A DNA stretch of 64,000 bases from NCBI GenBank assembly GCA_963791425.1, contig CAWBSE010000008.1, positions 248,001 through 312,000 of the forward strand. Reading direction: 5' to 3'. Positions within the stretch are counted from its first letter, which is position 1. Every line of letters starts with the position of its first letter. The position numbers and the translations under genes were made by a program. This document shows positions 7,363-14,973 of the stretch, piece after piece. The stretch comes from DATBLE01 sp963791425 (GTDB taxonomy: Bacteria; Actinomycetota; Thermoleophilia; Gaiellales; Gaiellaceae). The notes below the pieces were generated by a model. That model worked only from the letters and a program-made list of their open reading frames with translations, was not told the origin of the DNA and made no database searches.

Positions 7363-8831
7363 GGCTGCGCACACCGAGAGGCGAGGACGGCAACGCGATG
7401 ATCGTCGTGATCTTCCTGTCGATGGTGCTCATGCTCCTCTCGGTCACGCTCGTCGACATCGTGCGCGGAGACTCCTCGCAGAGCGCCCGGGCGGTCACCC
7501 GCGACGCGGCTTTCCATGCCGCAGAGGCCGGCCTGGACGACTACACCTCGAAACTCCTCGACGACAACCAGTACTACCTTCACGACGTCGCCGCCGGCGA
7601 ATCGACCAGGAAGGCGGCGAGCAGCTGCTCCGGCGGCGGCTCGCTGGTCTCGTCGACCTCGACCACGCCGACGGCGTGGACGTACGGAACGACGTGGTCG
7701 TACTGCAGCGGGAAGAACAACTGGCGGCAGCTGAGCAACGGCTACGAGTACAACGTCCAGGTCGCGGGTCCGACCAGCAGCGTGCAATACGTCGACATCG
7801 TCACGACCGGGAGGAGGCAGAACACAACCGCGCCCGTCAGGGTGATCGAGGAGCAGATCCGCCCGGCCTCCGTCGCGGACTTCCAGATGATCGCCAACGC
7901 CGACATCTCGTACGGATCAGCGGCGACGACCTTCGGGAAGATCTATGCAGGCATCGACTCGAACAACGTCAAGCACAGCGTGAGCCACAGCGGGACGGCC
8001 TACGCCAACATCTACGCCGAGAACCAGGTGACCGGCTCCGTGTCGATGCAGAACGGGTCGAAGAAGTACGACATCGACTCGTCGCCGACGATCCGCGGCG
8101 TGATCAAGTACCCCATCAGCTTCGCGAGCTTCGCGGCCTCGCTCGCCGACATCCAGCGTGCCGCCCAGCTGAGCGGCATCTACCTGAACGACTCGTCGGT
8201 CGCCGCCTGGCAGTTGACCTTCAACAGCGACGGAACGTTGAACGTCAAGACGTGTACGGCAACGAACCAGACGAGCTCGACGCCGCCGACTTGCACGCAG
8301 TACGCCGGCTTCCCCCAGACGGTTCCGACGAACGGAGCGATCTACGTGGAGCAGAACGTGATCGTCGCCGGGGGAACGTCGAGCTGCACCGACCCGGGAC
8401 GGACCGGGTACCTCTCCTCGCGCAACCTCACCAACGCGGTCTGCGTCAACGGGCGCGTCACGGTCGCCTCGAACAACCAGATCATCATCGGCGACGACAT
8501 CGGGTACGTCGCGTCCGCGGGCGGCGACGACGTCCTGGGACTGATCGCGAAGGGCGACATGATCGTCGCCGAGTGGGCTCCGTCGACGCTGAACTGGCGG
8601 GCCGCGACGATCACGCAGACCGGCCAGTGGAGCTCCGCGAGCTCGAGCGGCAGCCACACGACGATGACGTTCATGGGCTCGACCGCGACCGCGAAGGGCG
8701 GCCAGATGTCGATGTTCCAGACGCGGAACTACAACTACGACGATTCGCTGCTGTACTTGCAGCCGCCCTGGTTCCCGACCATCGACTACGGGTACACGGT
8801 GCTGCTCTTCCGCGAGCTGCCCGGCCCGTAG
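7353..8831 (+). CDS. PilX-like minor pilus assembly protein
   Basis: A 492-residue protein with an N-terminal PilX-type segment: a basic stretch, GNAMIVVIFLSMVLMLLSV, then a helix rich in small residues ending in FHAAEAGLDDY, the conserved AEAGL signature of PilX N-terminal domains. Glu+5 is not evident, as often in PilX. The long Ser/Thr/Asn/Gly-rich remainder with several Cys residues is probably a beta-helix or beta-sandwich domain outside the cell. It is translationally coupled to the preceding gene by a 10-base overlap. It is last of the three pseudopilins and probably belongs to the tip complex. Confidence 0.82.
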   Translation: MLLRLRTPRGEDGNAMIVVIFLSMVLMLLSVTLVDIVRGDSSQSARAVTRDAAFHAAEAGLDDYTSKLLDDNQYYLHDVAAGESTRKAASSCSGGGSLVSSTSTTPTAWTYGTTWSYCSGKNNWRQLSNGYEYNVQVAGPTSSVQYVDIVTTGRRQNTTAPVRVIEEQIRPASVADFQMIANADISYGSAATTFGKIYAGIDSNNVKHSVSHSGTAYANIYAENQVTGSVSMQNGSKKYDIDSSPTIRGVIKYPISFASFAASLADIQRAAQLSGIYLNDSSVAAWQLTFNSDGTLNVKTCTATNQTSSTPPTCTQYAGFPQTVPTNGAIYVEQNVIVAGGTSSCTDPGRTGYLSSRNLTNAVCVNGRVTVASNNQIIIGDDIGYVASAGGDDVLGLIAKGDMIVAEWAPSTLNWRAATITQTGQWSSASSSGSHTTMTFMGSTATAKGGQMSMFQTRNYNYDDSLLYLQPPWFPTIDYGYTVLLFRELPGP

Positions 8832-8894
8832 TTCGGGTGATCGAGCGTGCACCTGCGTGATCGAGTCTCCGGCGGCGCATGGAGACCCGTGATC

Positions 8895-8922
8895 TCAAGC
8901 AAACGCGCGACCGTGCCGATAG
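8895..8922 (+). promoter_or_regulatory. WhiG/FliA-type promoter of the thioredoxin-like gene
   Basis: TCAA (8895-8898), 16 bases, GCCGATAG (8915-8922), then 7 bases to GTG 8930. Spacing and -10 sequence match the elements before pilT1, pilT2, pilB2 and the PASTA gene. It lies downstream of the alternative ATG 8879, so if real it favours the GTG start. Confidence 0.6.
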
Positions 8923-8929
8923 GAGAAGG

Positions 8930-9514
8930 GTGACCCATACGCTCGATCAGCGCGCTCGGATCCTCCTCTTGGTCCTCCTCCTCGCCCTCGCTGGAGCCGC
9001 CGCCGGCCTGATGACATTCAAGCGTCTTCATGGCTCGAACGAGGCGTCGCCGACGTCCGTGCCGACGACGCTCAAGCCGGCCCAACCGTCCGTGAACCCG
9101 GCGGCCGCCCCGGACGCCGTGTCGAAACGGCCGCATGCCGCGACGCCGCGACGCCCGGCCGTCGCGAGCCGGCCGAAGCCGGCCGGGGCACCACCGCCGC
9201 CCAACCAGCTTCCGCTCGCGATCCGCCGGGCGCTCGCCGCCGACCGGGTGGTCGTCGTCGCCCTCTACGACCCGAACGCGAAGATCGACGGCACCGCGCT
9301 CGGCGAGGCGAGAGAAGGGGCGCGGCTCGCAGGGAGCGCATTCGTGCCGATCGACGTGCGGAGCCACCGCGTGGACTCGCTCAACGCGCGCTACGGCGCC
9401 GTCCAGGATCCCGCGGTGCTCGTCCTGCGCCCACCCGGATCGCTCGTCGTCCGGATCGACGGCTTCGCGGATCGCGACACGGTCGCCCAGGCGGCCGTGA
9501 ACGCCGCATCGTAA
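8930..9514 (+). CDS. Membrane-anchored thioredoxin-fold protein without CXXC
   Basis: About 194 residues. A basic start is followed by one membrane helix (ILLLVLLLALAGAAAGLMTF), a Pro/Ala/Lys-rich linker of about 60 residues, and a C-terminal domain with a thioredoxin-like strand-helix pattern (VVVVALYDPNAK, AFVPIDV, DPAVLVLRPPG, VVRIDGF) but no cysteine. Loss of the redox Cys pair implies a structural or binding role. It sits between the pseudopilins and a small gene it overlaps by one base. GTG 8930 is chosen because of the promoter element just before it. ATG 8879 in frame is an alternative. No named family recognised. Confidence 0.62.
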   Translation: MTHTLDQRARILLLVLLLALAGAAAGLMTFKRLHGSNEASPTSVPTTLKPAQPSVNPAAAPDAVSKRPHAATPRRPAVASRPKPAGAPPPPNQLPLAIRRALAADRVVVVALYDPNAKIDGTALGEAREGARLAGSAFVPIDVRSHRVDSLNARYGAVQDPAVLVLRPPGSLVVRIDGFADRDTVAQAAVNAAS

Positions 9515-9855
9515 TGCGGTTCGGCCGGCACAGCGCACCGGCGGAGGAGACCGCGTGGGACGACCTGTGGGCGGCCTCGCCGGAGCCGGTGACTCCTGCC
9601 CCTGTCGCCGAGGACAGTGACGGCCGCGAGTTGTTCGTCCGCCACGCCCGCAGGGACGGCAAGCTGGTGGCGATGCTGCGCGCGGTCGACCACGGCTCTG
9701 TCTGTGTCGTCGAGGCAGAGGTCTGCCCGCACGGCACCACGCAACTCATGCGGCCCGGCCCGTACACCTTCTCGGACGCACATCAGGCGAGCGCGTTCGT
9801 GACGGAGGCCGTCGCCGCGCTGATGTACCTCGGCTGCGACGTCCAGGCCGACTAG
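9514..9855 (+). CDS. Small hypothetical protein of the pilus cluster
   Basis: 113 residues with no membrane segment or signal peptide. The N-terminal third is acidic and Pro-rich. The rest looks like a compact alpha/beta domain (ELFVRHARRDGKLVAMLRAV, VCVVEAEVCPHG, YTFSDAHQASAFVTEA). ATG overlaps the stop of the preceding gene (TAATG), so it is translated from the same mRNA and probably works with the thioredoxin-like protein. I do not recognise the family. The insertion-sequence remnant begins 12 bases after the stop. Confidence 0.6.
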   Translation: MRFGRHSAPAEETAWDDLWAASPEPVTPAPVAEDSDGRELFVRHARRDGKLVAMLRAVDHGSVCVVEAEVCPHGTTQLMRPGPYTFSDAHQASAFVTEAVAALMYLGCDVQAD

Positions 9856-9866
9856 TCGTAGTTCCT

Positions 9867-10334
9867 AAGCAGGTTGGTTCATCCGGGCCTCCCTGGAGGC
9901 TGAGCGCTGACGAAGGCAGCTCAGTCCCAAGGAGGGGATCCGGATGAGGCTTCACGGTAACGCGGCTCTGGGGTTGAGGTTGCCCCGTTTCCGTTGACCT
10001 CGAGGCGACGGATCTGGCGGCGCAACTCCCGGATCTCAGCGTGCTCGGCGATCGTCATCCCCTCCCCACGCTCGACCTCGTCACGGCGCACCCAGTTCCG
10101 CAGCGTCTCCGGCGACACTCCGAGCCGACGCGCGACCGCGGTGATCGACTCACCGCTCTCACGCTGCAGCCGGACCGCCTCCTCACGAAACTCCGGCGAC
10201 CACTTCGACACACGACCCATCCTCTTGGCTCCTCTCTCCCGGCACGAACACCGAGTGTCAAGACGTCAACAAGATCGGGTCAACCCCACTCAGCCCTCGG
10301 CCACCAACCCCCGGTCGGCAGAACCAACCTGCTT
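9867..10334. mobile_element. Short IS3-like remnant with 14-bp terminal inverted repeats
   Basis: The 14 bases 9867-9880 are the exact inverted complement of 10321-10334, enclosing 468 bp that carry only a truncated transposase orfA. The element is wedged between the end of the small rightward gene (9855) and the stop of leftward pilB1 (10346). Size and content suggest a non-autonomous, MITE-like derivative that would need a transposase supplied from elsewhere. No obvious target-site duplication was found. Confidence 0.65.
9921..10220 (-). pseudogene. IS3-family transposase OrfA, truncated
   Basis: 99 codons. The first ~75 residues are a clear IS3/IS911 OrfA helix-turn-helix: KWSPEFREEAVRLQRESG, ITAVARRLGVSPETLRNWVR, then the start of the leucine-zipper segment AEIRELRRQIRRLE. 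After that the sequence turns into unrelated residues instead of continuing through the usual zipper and the frameshift into OrfB, so the transposase core with its DDE residues is absent. It lies entirely between the two 14-bp inverted repeats. It could still bind ends but cannot transpose. Confidence 0.78.
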
Positions 10335-10345
10335 GGGTCTTACAC

Positions 10346-12122
10346 CTAGACGGTGACGCGTGTGAGCTCCTCGATCGAGGTGAGGCCCGCCGCGACCTTC
10401 GCCATGCCGTCGTCCCAGAGCGTTCGCATTCCGGTCGACATCGCCTCGCGCTCGAGCTCGTCGCGGCCTGACTTCCGAACGGCCAGCTCGGCCAGCGCCT
10501 CGTTCATCAGGAGCAGCTGGAAGATCCCGATCCGGCCCCGGTAGCCCGACTGGCCGCAGCGTGGGCAGCCCCGCTTTCGGTACAGGACCATCCCGTCGGA
10601 CGCCGCCGCGACCTCCGGCGAAACGCGGGCCTCGATCAACTCGTCGACGCTCGGCGTGTACATCTCGCAGCAATGCGTGCAGAGCTTTCGGGCGAGCCGC
10701 TGCGCGAGCACCGCCGACACCGCGGACGCGGTCAGGAACGGCTCCACGCCCATCTCGTTCAGCCGGGTCAGCGTGCTCGGCGCGTCGTTCGTGTGCAGCG
10801 TCGTGAGCACGAGGTGGCCGGTGAGCGCGGCCTCGATCGCCATCTTCGCCGTCTCGCCGTCGCGCACCTCGCCAACCATGACGACGTCCGGATCCGAGCG
10901 GAGGATCGACCGGAGCGCGCTCGCGAACGTCAGCCCCGCGCGCACGTTGATCTGCATCTGGTTCACGCCGGCGAGCCGGTACTCGACCGGATCCTCGACG
11001 GTGATGACGTTGATCTCGGGCCGGTTGATCTGGGTGAGGGCGGCGTAGAGGGTCGTCGATTTCCCGGATCCGGTCGGCCCCGTGACGAGGATCGCCCCCG
11101 TCGACCTCGCGATCAGCTTGCTGAATGTCGACCGCATCTCGTCCGAAAGCCCGAGCGCCTCGAGCGTCGGCGCGCTCCTGGACTTGTCGAGCAGGCGCAT
11201 GACCACGGTCTCGCCGGCGACGGTCGGCAGCGTCGCGAGGCGGATGTCGAGCAGCCGTCCTGCGGCCGCCGCGCGGAGCGAGATGCGGCCGTCCTGCGGC
11301 CGGCGCCGCTCGGCGATGTCCATCTTCGCGAGCACCTTCAGGCGCGTCGTCACGCCGGCCATGTGCTGCCTGGGAATCCGCTGCATCTCGTGCAGGACGC
11401 CGTCGATGCGGAACCGAACCGCGAGGCCGTCCTCCTGGGCCACGAAGTGGACATCGCTCGCGCCGTCCTCGGCAGCCTCCAGCATGATCGAGTTGACCAT
11501 CCGGACGATCGGCCCATCCGAGACGCCGTCGTCCTCCTCGAGGTCGGCGACCGCGCCGTCGTCGTACTCCGACTCCTCGAGCGACTCGATGACTGCGTCC
11601 GAGACCCGGTCCATGCGGTCGAGCTCGACGAGGATGTCGTCGCGCGCGGCCACCCCGAGCGACAGCTGATAGCGCGTCGCCAGGCGAAGCTCGTCGATCG
11701 CGTGCACGTTCTGCGGGTCTGCCAGCGCGACGTGCAGCATCTCCCCCTCGAGCCGGTACGGCAGCGCAATCGCCCGGCGGAGCACGCGCAGCGGCATGAG
11801 CACGCTCGCTTCGGCCGAGACCCCGGTAAGCCGCAGATCGACGAGGGGCAAACGGTGGCGCGCGGCGAGCATCCGGGCGACGCCTTCGGTCGAGGCGAGG
11901 CCTTCTGCCACGAGCGCCTCGGCGAACGACGGTGCCCTGGCGCGTCAGGCCCCGGACCAGGGCCAGACGGTCGAGGGGAACGAGTCGGGTCGCCTCGACC
12001 AGGTCGGCGACGAGTTCGGCAGGCTTGTCGTCGATCCCCAGCGGCCGGGTCGGCGGCGAGCCCGACGCGACCTCCTCGGCGCCCGCCGTCAGGGGGCGGA
12101 TGTTGGGCGGCCCAGGCTCCAT
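10346..12122 (-). CDS. pilB: Pilus extension ATPase PilB (first copy), split by a +1 frameshift
   Basis: GspE/PilB ATPase powering pilus extension. The downstream frame (11911-10346, 521 residues from an internal GTG) holds Walker A GPTGSGKST, the Asp box VEDPVEY, Walker B VMVGEVRD, His box LTGHLVLTTLHT and a zinc site (CTHCCE and CPRCGQSG). The N-terminal domain starts at ATG 12122 in another frame (MEPGPPNIRPL) and joins the main frame near 11930, where SFAEALVAEGLASTEGVA continues the domain. The total length is 3n+1, so one base is extra. The prepilin peptidase stop is 16 bases upstream. Either an assembly error or a mutation that would abolish the N-terminal domain. Confidence 0.85.
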
Positions 12123-12138
12123 GTCACCTGCCGGCCCC

Positions 12139-12885
12139 TCAGAAGAGGCTCGCGTAGGCGTGGACGAGAGCGTCACCGGCGAACAGGGCGATCACCGAGC
12201 CGACCGCGAGAAACGGCGCGAACGGAATCGCCATCTTCCGCGCCCTCGACCCGTGCCGGGCGAAGAGGATCACCGCGGGGACGAGCGCGACGATCATCCC
12301 GAGCGGAAGCGCGACCGCGACGGCCCGGCCGAGGGCGACGCCCATCAGCAGTGCGAGCTTCACGTCCCCCATCCCCATCCCACCGGGATAGGCGAGCATG
12401 ACGACGAGTAGGAACGTTGCGGCACCGATTCCGGCGATTGCCCACTCCGGGCTTCGCTCGGCGGCGGTCATCAGTACGAGCACGATCGCCGCGGCCGGAA
12501 GGACGACCCGGTTTGGAACGATCCGATGCGTGAGGTCGGTGGCGGTGATGACGACGAGCGCGGCGCAGAAGACGGCGGCCGCAGCCGCGTGCAGCGAGAG
12601 CCCGAAGGCGATGAGGCAGCCGGCCAGGAGTGTCGCGGTCGCGACCTCCACCGCCGGGTACATCGGGCTGATGCGCGCCTTGCACGTCCGGCAGCGGCCG
12701 CGAAGCGCCGCGTAGCCGAGCAGCGGCACGTTGTCGTACCAGGCGATCGGCGTCATGCACGCGCGGCAGGCCGAGCGCGGGCGCACGAGCGAGCGCCGCT
12801 CGGGCAGCCGTGCCGCAACGACGTTGAGGAAGCTCCCGAGGGCGAGGCCCGGCAGCACCGCGAAGGCTCCGAGCACGACACCCAT
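12139..12885 (-). CDS. pilD: Prepilin peptidase / N-methyltransferase
   Basis: A 248-residue membrane aspartyl protease that cuts prepilin leaders after Gly and methylates the new N-terminus. The N-terminal region has a start helix (LGSFLNVVAARLPERRSL) and a zinc-binding loop with two CxxC pairs (CRACMTPIAWYD and CRTCKARISP). Catalytic aspartates occur in TATDLTHRIVPN and in GMGMGDVKLALLMG, matching the GxGD family signature. Several membrane helices follow the loop. The ATG is nested in the preceding stop (TGATG), giving tight coupling, and pilB1 begins 16 bases after its stop. Substrates here should be both pilins and the three pseudopilins. Confidence 0.94.
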   Translation of the reverse strand: MGVVLGAFAVLPGLALGSFLNVVAARLPERRSLVRPRSACRACMTPIAWYDNVPLLGYAALRGRCRTCKARISPMYPAVEVATATLLAGCLIAFGLSLHAAAAAVFCAALVVITATDLTHRIVPNRVVLPAAAIVLVLMTAAERSPEWAIAGIGAATFLLVVMLAYPGGMGMGDVKLALLMGVALGRAVAVALPLGMIVALVPAVILFARHGSRARKMAIPFAPFLAVGSVIALFAGDALVHAYASLF

Positions 12886-12953
12886 CAGCTGCAGCCGTCC
12901 CCGTCGATGTCGCCCACGATCGTCACCATGGCCCCCTGGACGGTGAGCCTCAC
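12885..12953 (-). CDS. Possible 22-residue bridging peptide
   Basis: A GTG overlapping the PASTA gene stop (GTGA) opens a frame of 22 codons ending in a TGA that overlaps the prepilin peptidase ATG. It contains MVTIVGDIDGDGCS, with an Asp-rich DIDGDG turn resembling a calcium loop. It could be a real small protein, a translational coupling device, or the displaced C-terminus of the PASTA protein after a frameshift. Evidence is limited to the neat overlaps at both ends. Confidence 0.3.
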   Translation of the reverse strand: MRLTVQGAMVTIVGDIDGDGCS

Positions 12954-13495
12954 GCGGGCCTCGGCTGAACCTTCCCGGCGACCTTCTTCGCGGTGGCGTG
13001 ACGCTGTGCGGGACGCGCGCCCGCCGGGCGGCGCTGCGCCCTTTGGGACGCAGGCGTCGGCAGCGTCGTCGCTGCCGGGACGTTGCCCGGCAACAGGACG
13101 GTTGTGCCGGCGTAGGGGGCGTTGTTTTCCGGTCTGCCCCGCTCTGCATAGGCGCGGTTCCGGGCCAGTACCAGCGTGATCGTCGGGGCACCCGTGTCGA
13201 GCACGACCGAGCCGGCGGCCGGAGACTGGTCGACGACGGTGTTCCCCGCGTATCCCTGAACCGCCCCGAGCAGGTGCCAGGCGAAGCCGCCGTCCTGCAG
13301 GATCCCCTTTGCGAACACGTAGGCCTGACCCGCGACCTGCGGCACGATCAGCGTCCTCGGCGATGCCGAGACCGGGACGAGGGTCGGCCGCTGTGAGACC
13401 CGGTCGGCAGCCATCGTCAACGTCCCACCTGCGATCAGCAGGCCGACGAAGGTGGCGATGACACCGCGAGAGAGAGCTGCTGCACGTTTGAACAT
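12950..13495 (-). CDS. Membrane-anchored PASTA-domain protein
   Basis: 181 residues: an N-terminal signal-anchor helix (GVIATFVGLLIAGGTLTMA), then one PASTA-like domain (about residues 48-115: LIVPQVAGQAYVFAKGIL, then VVDQSPAAGSVVLDTGAPTI with a Val/Ile-rich end), then a disordered basic Pro/Ala tail. PASTA domains bind peptidoglycan or muropeptides, so the protein may anchor the pilus machine in the wall. It is the first gene of the PASTA-prepilin peptidase-pilB1 unit, and a TAAA-N16-GCCGATGA element ends 9 bases before the ATG. No kinase or transpeptidase domain is attached. Confidence 0.72.
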   Translation of the reverse strand: MFKRAAALSRGVIATFVGLLIAGGTLTMAADRVSQRPTLVPVSASPRTLIVPQVAGQAYVFAKGILQDGGFAWHLLGAVQGYAGNTVVDQSPAAGSVVLDTGAPTITLVLARNRAYAERGRPENNAPYAGTTVLLPGNVPAATTLPTPASQRAQRRPAGARPAQRHATAKKVAGKVQPRPA

Positions 13496-13504
13496 TCGGG
13501 GTTT

Positions 13505-13532
13505 TCATCGGCCTGAACAGGCCAAAGCTTTA
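13505..13532 (-). promoter_or_regulatory. WhiG/FliA-type promoter of the PASTA-pilD-pilB1 unit
   Basis: On the minus strand TAAA (13532-13529), 16 bases, GCCGATGA (13512-13505), then 9 bases to ATG 13495. The -35 is an exact match to the WhiG/FliA consensus and the -10 matches at seven of eight positions. No ribosome binding site is evident in the short gap, consistent with a leaderless message. Confidence 0.68.
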
Positions 13533-13560
13533 GCCGGAACGAGCCGGCGACAGACCGCCG

Positions 13561-14973
13561 CTAGTCGACGGAACGGATGATGTGGAAGACGAGGGGTCCG
13601 GGCGCCGCCGGGCTCCTCAGACCCGCATCCGACCAACGAAAGGCGGTGTCGGCAGCGCTCTGGAACCACGGCTGGTCCTGCGGATACGAGGTTGCCGGCT
13701 GCAGTTGCAGATGGAGATGCGGACCGGTCGCGTCGCCCGTCTGTCCCACGAGCCCGACCGAATCGCCGGCCTTGAGCTCGGCTCCCTGCGTCACCGCCGG
13801 TTCGAGATAGGAGAGGTGGCAGTACGTCCACGTCTGCCCGTCGGTCGACCGCATCGTGAAGCCGATCCCGCAGCGCTGGTCCCAGCTCCACGCGTAGAGC
13901 ACCGTCCCGTCGGAGAGCGCGTAGAGCGGCGTACCCTCGGGGGCGGCGATATCCGCCGCGGGGTAGTCGTGATGGAAGTGCGAGACCGAGACGACCGCCG
14001 GCCCGCCGCCGACCGGAAACACGTAGTTGCTCGAGCCCTGCACGGGAGCGCCCGAGAGGAGCTGCCGGGCCGGCCCGTTGAATGACGCCCCCTGAGCCTG
14101 GTCCTGCAGCTTCGCGAGTGTCGACCGGGCCGTATCGAGCCGCTGCTTCAGACGGTCGGCCTCCGCCCGTGCGGCGGCGCCGTGCTGAACAGCGTCTCTT
14201 TGCGCCACGAGCCGGTCGGAGAGCAGGGACTTCGCATCGGCCCGCTCCATCAGCGCCTGCTCGCGATCGGCGAGATCCTGCGCCTTCGCGTGGGCGACCC
14301 GGTAGTCGTCGCTCGCCTTCGCCACCGCCGCCCGAGCGCTGTCGAGCTGTGACTGGAGGCGGTCGAGCGCGAACACGGAACGCTGGGAGGCGGGCTGGCT
14401 CTGGAACGCGTCGGCCGAGGCGGTGTCGGAGCTGCCGTAGAGCTGCGCCAGCTGAATGACCTGGTTCACGTACCAGTCGGCGTGGTTGTACGAGAAGACG
14501 GCCCGGCGGATGTCGGTTGCACCGCCCGATGCCGCGAGGTACCGGGCGGCCGAGTAGACGGCATCGACCGGGTTCCAGGGATCGGCAATGCCGTTACCGT
14601 CGGCGTCGGTGCCCCAGCGCAGCCAGGTCGAAGGCATGAATTGCATCCAACCGATCGCCCCGGCCGAGCTCGGCCCCATGTTGCGGCCGAAGTTGGACTC
14701 GATCTTGTTGATCGCGGCGAGCACGTTCCAGGGCACGCCGTAGGCCTGGCCGGCGTTCTGCCACAGCCGCAACAACTGGTCGTAGGAGAGCTGTACTGGC
14801 GCGGCCGGAGGAACCGTCCATGCGGGCGCGAGAACCAGCTCGCTGCCGTTCGCGAAGGCGGGGCTCGGCAACGCCGAGGTCGCCGGCAGGACCGAGAATG
14901 TCGGGCCGTCGCCGCGCGCTGCTCCGGCGGTCGCGAGCAGACCGATCAGCAGCGACATCAAGACGCGCTTCAC
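13561..14973 (-). CDS. Secreted lytic transglycosylase fused to M23 endopeptidase
   Basis: 470 residues. A signal peptide (residues 1-20) is followed by an SLT/MltB-like transglycosylase domain with catalytic Glu in NKIESNFGRNMG and the conserved SAGAIGWMQFMPSTW and SYNHADWYVNQV stretches. A coiled-coil of about 100 residues (DRLQSQLDSARAAVAKASD onward) precedes a LytM/M23 metallopeptidase with HHDYPAADI (His...Asp) and GPHLHLQLQ (HxH) zinc ligands, all intact. It should cut both glycan and peptide bonds. Its ATG overlaps the pilT2 stop by four bases (ATGA), so it is coupled to the retraction ATPase and probably opens the wall for pilus passage. Confidence 0.88.
   Translation of the reverse strand: MKRVLMSLLIGLLATAGAARGDGPTFSVLPATSALPSPAFANGSELVLAPAWTVPPAAPVQLSYDQLLRLWQNAGQAYGVPWNVLAAINKIESNFGRNMGPSSAGAIGWMQFMPSTWLRWGTDADGNGIADPWNPVDAVYSAARYLAASGGATDIRRAVFSYNHADWYVNQVIQLAQLYGSSDTASADAFQSQPASQRSVFALDRLQSQLDSARAAVAKASDDYRVAHAKAQDLADREQALMERADAKSLLSDRLVAQRDAVQHGAAARAEADRLKQRLDTARSTLAKLQDQAQGASFNGPARQLLSGAPVQGSSNYVFPVGGGPAVVSVSHFHHDYPAADIAAPEGTPLYALSDGTVLYAWSWDQRCGIGFTMRSTDGQTWTYCHLSYLEPAVTQGAELKAGDSVGLVGQTGDATGPHLHLQLQPATSYPQDQPWFQSAADTAFRWSDAGLRSPAAPGPLVFHIIRSVD

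Noticed and set aside
9921..10220. Functional IS3 transposase
   Set aside because: The frame ends after the helix-turn-helix and there is no OrfB with DDE residues before the right inverted repeat.
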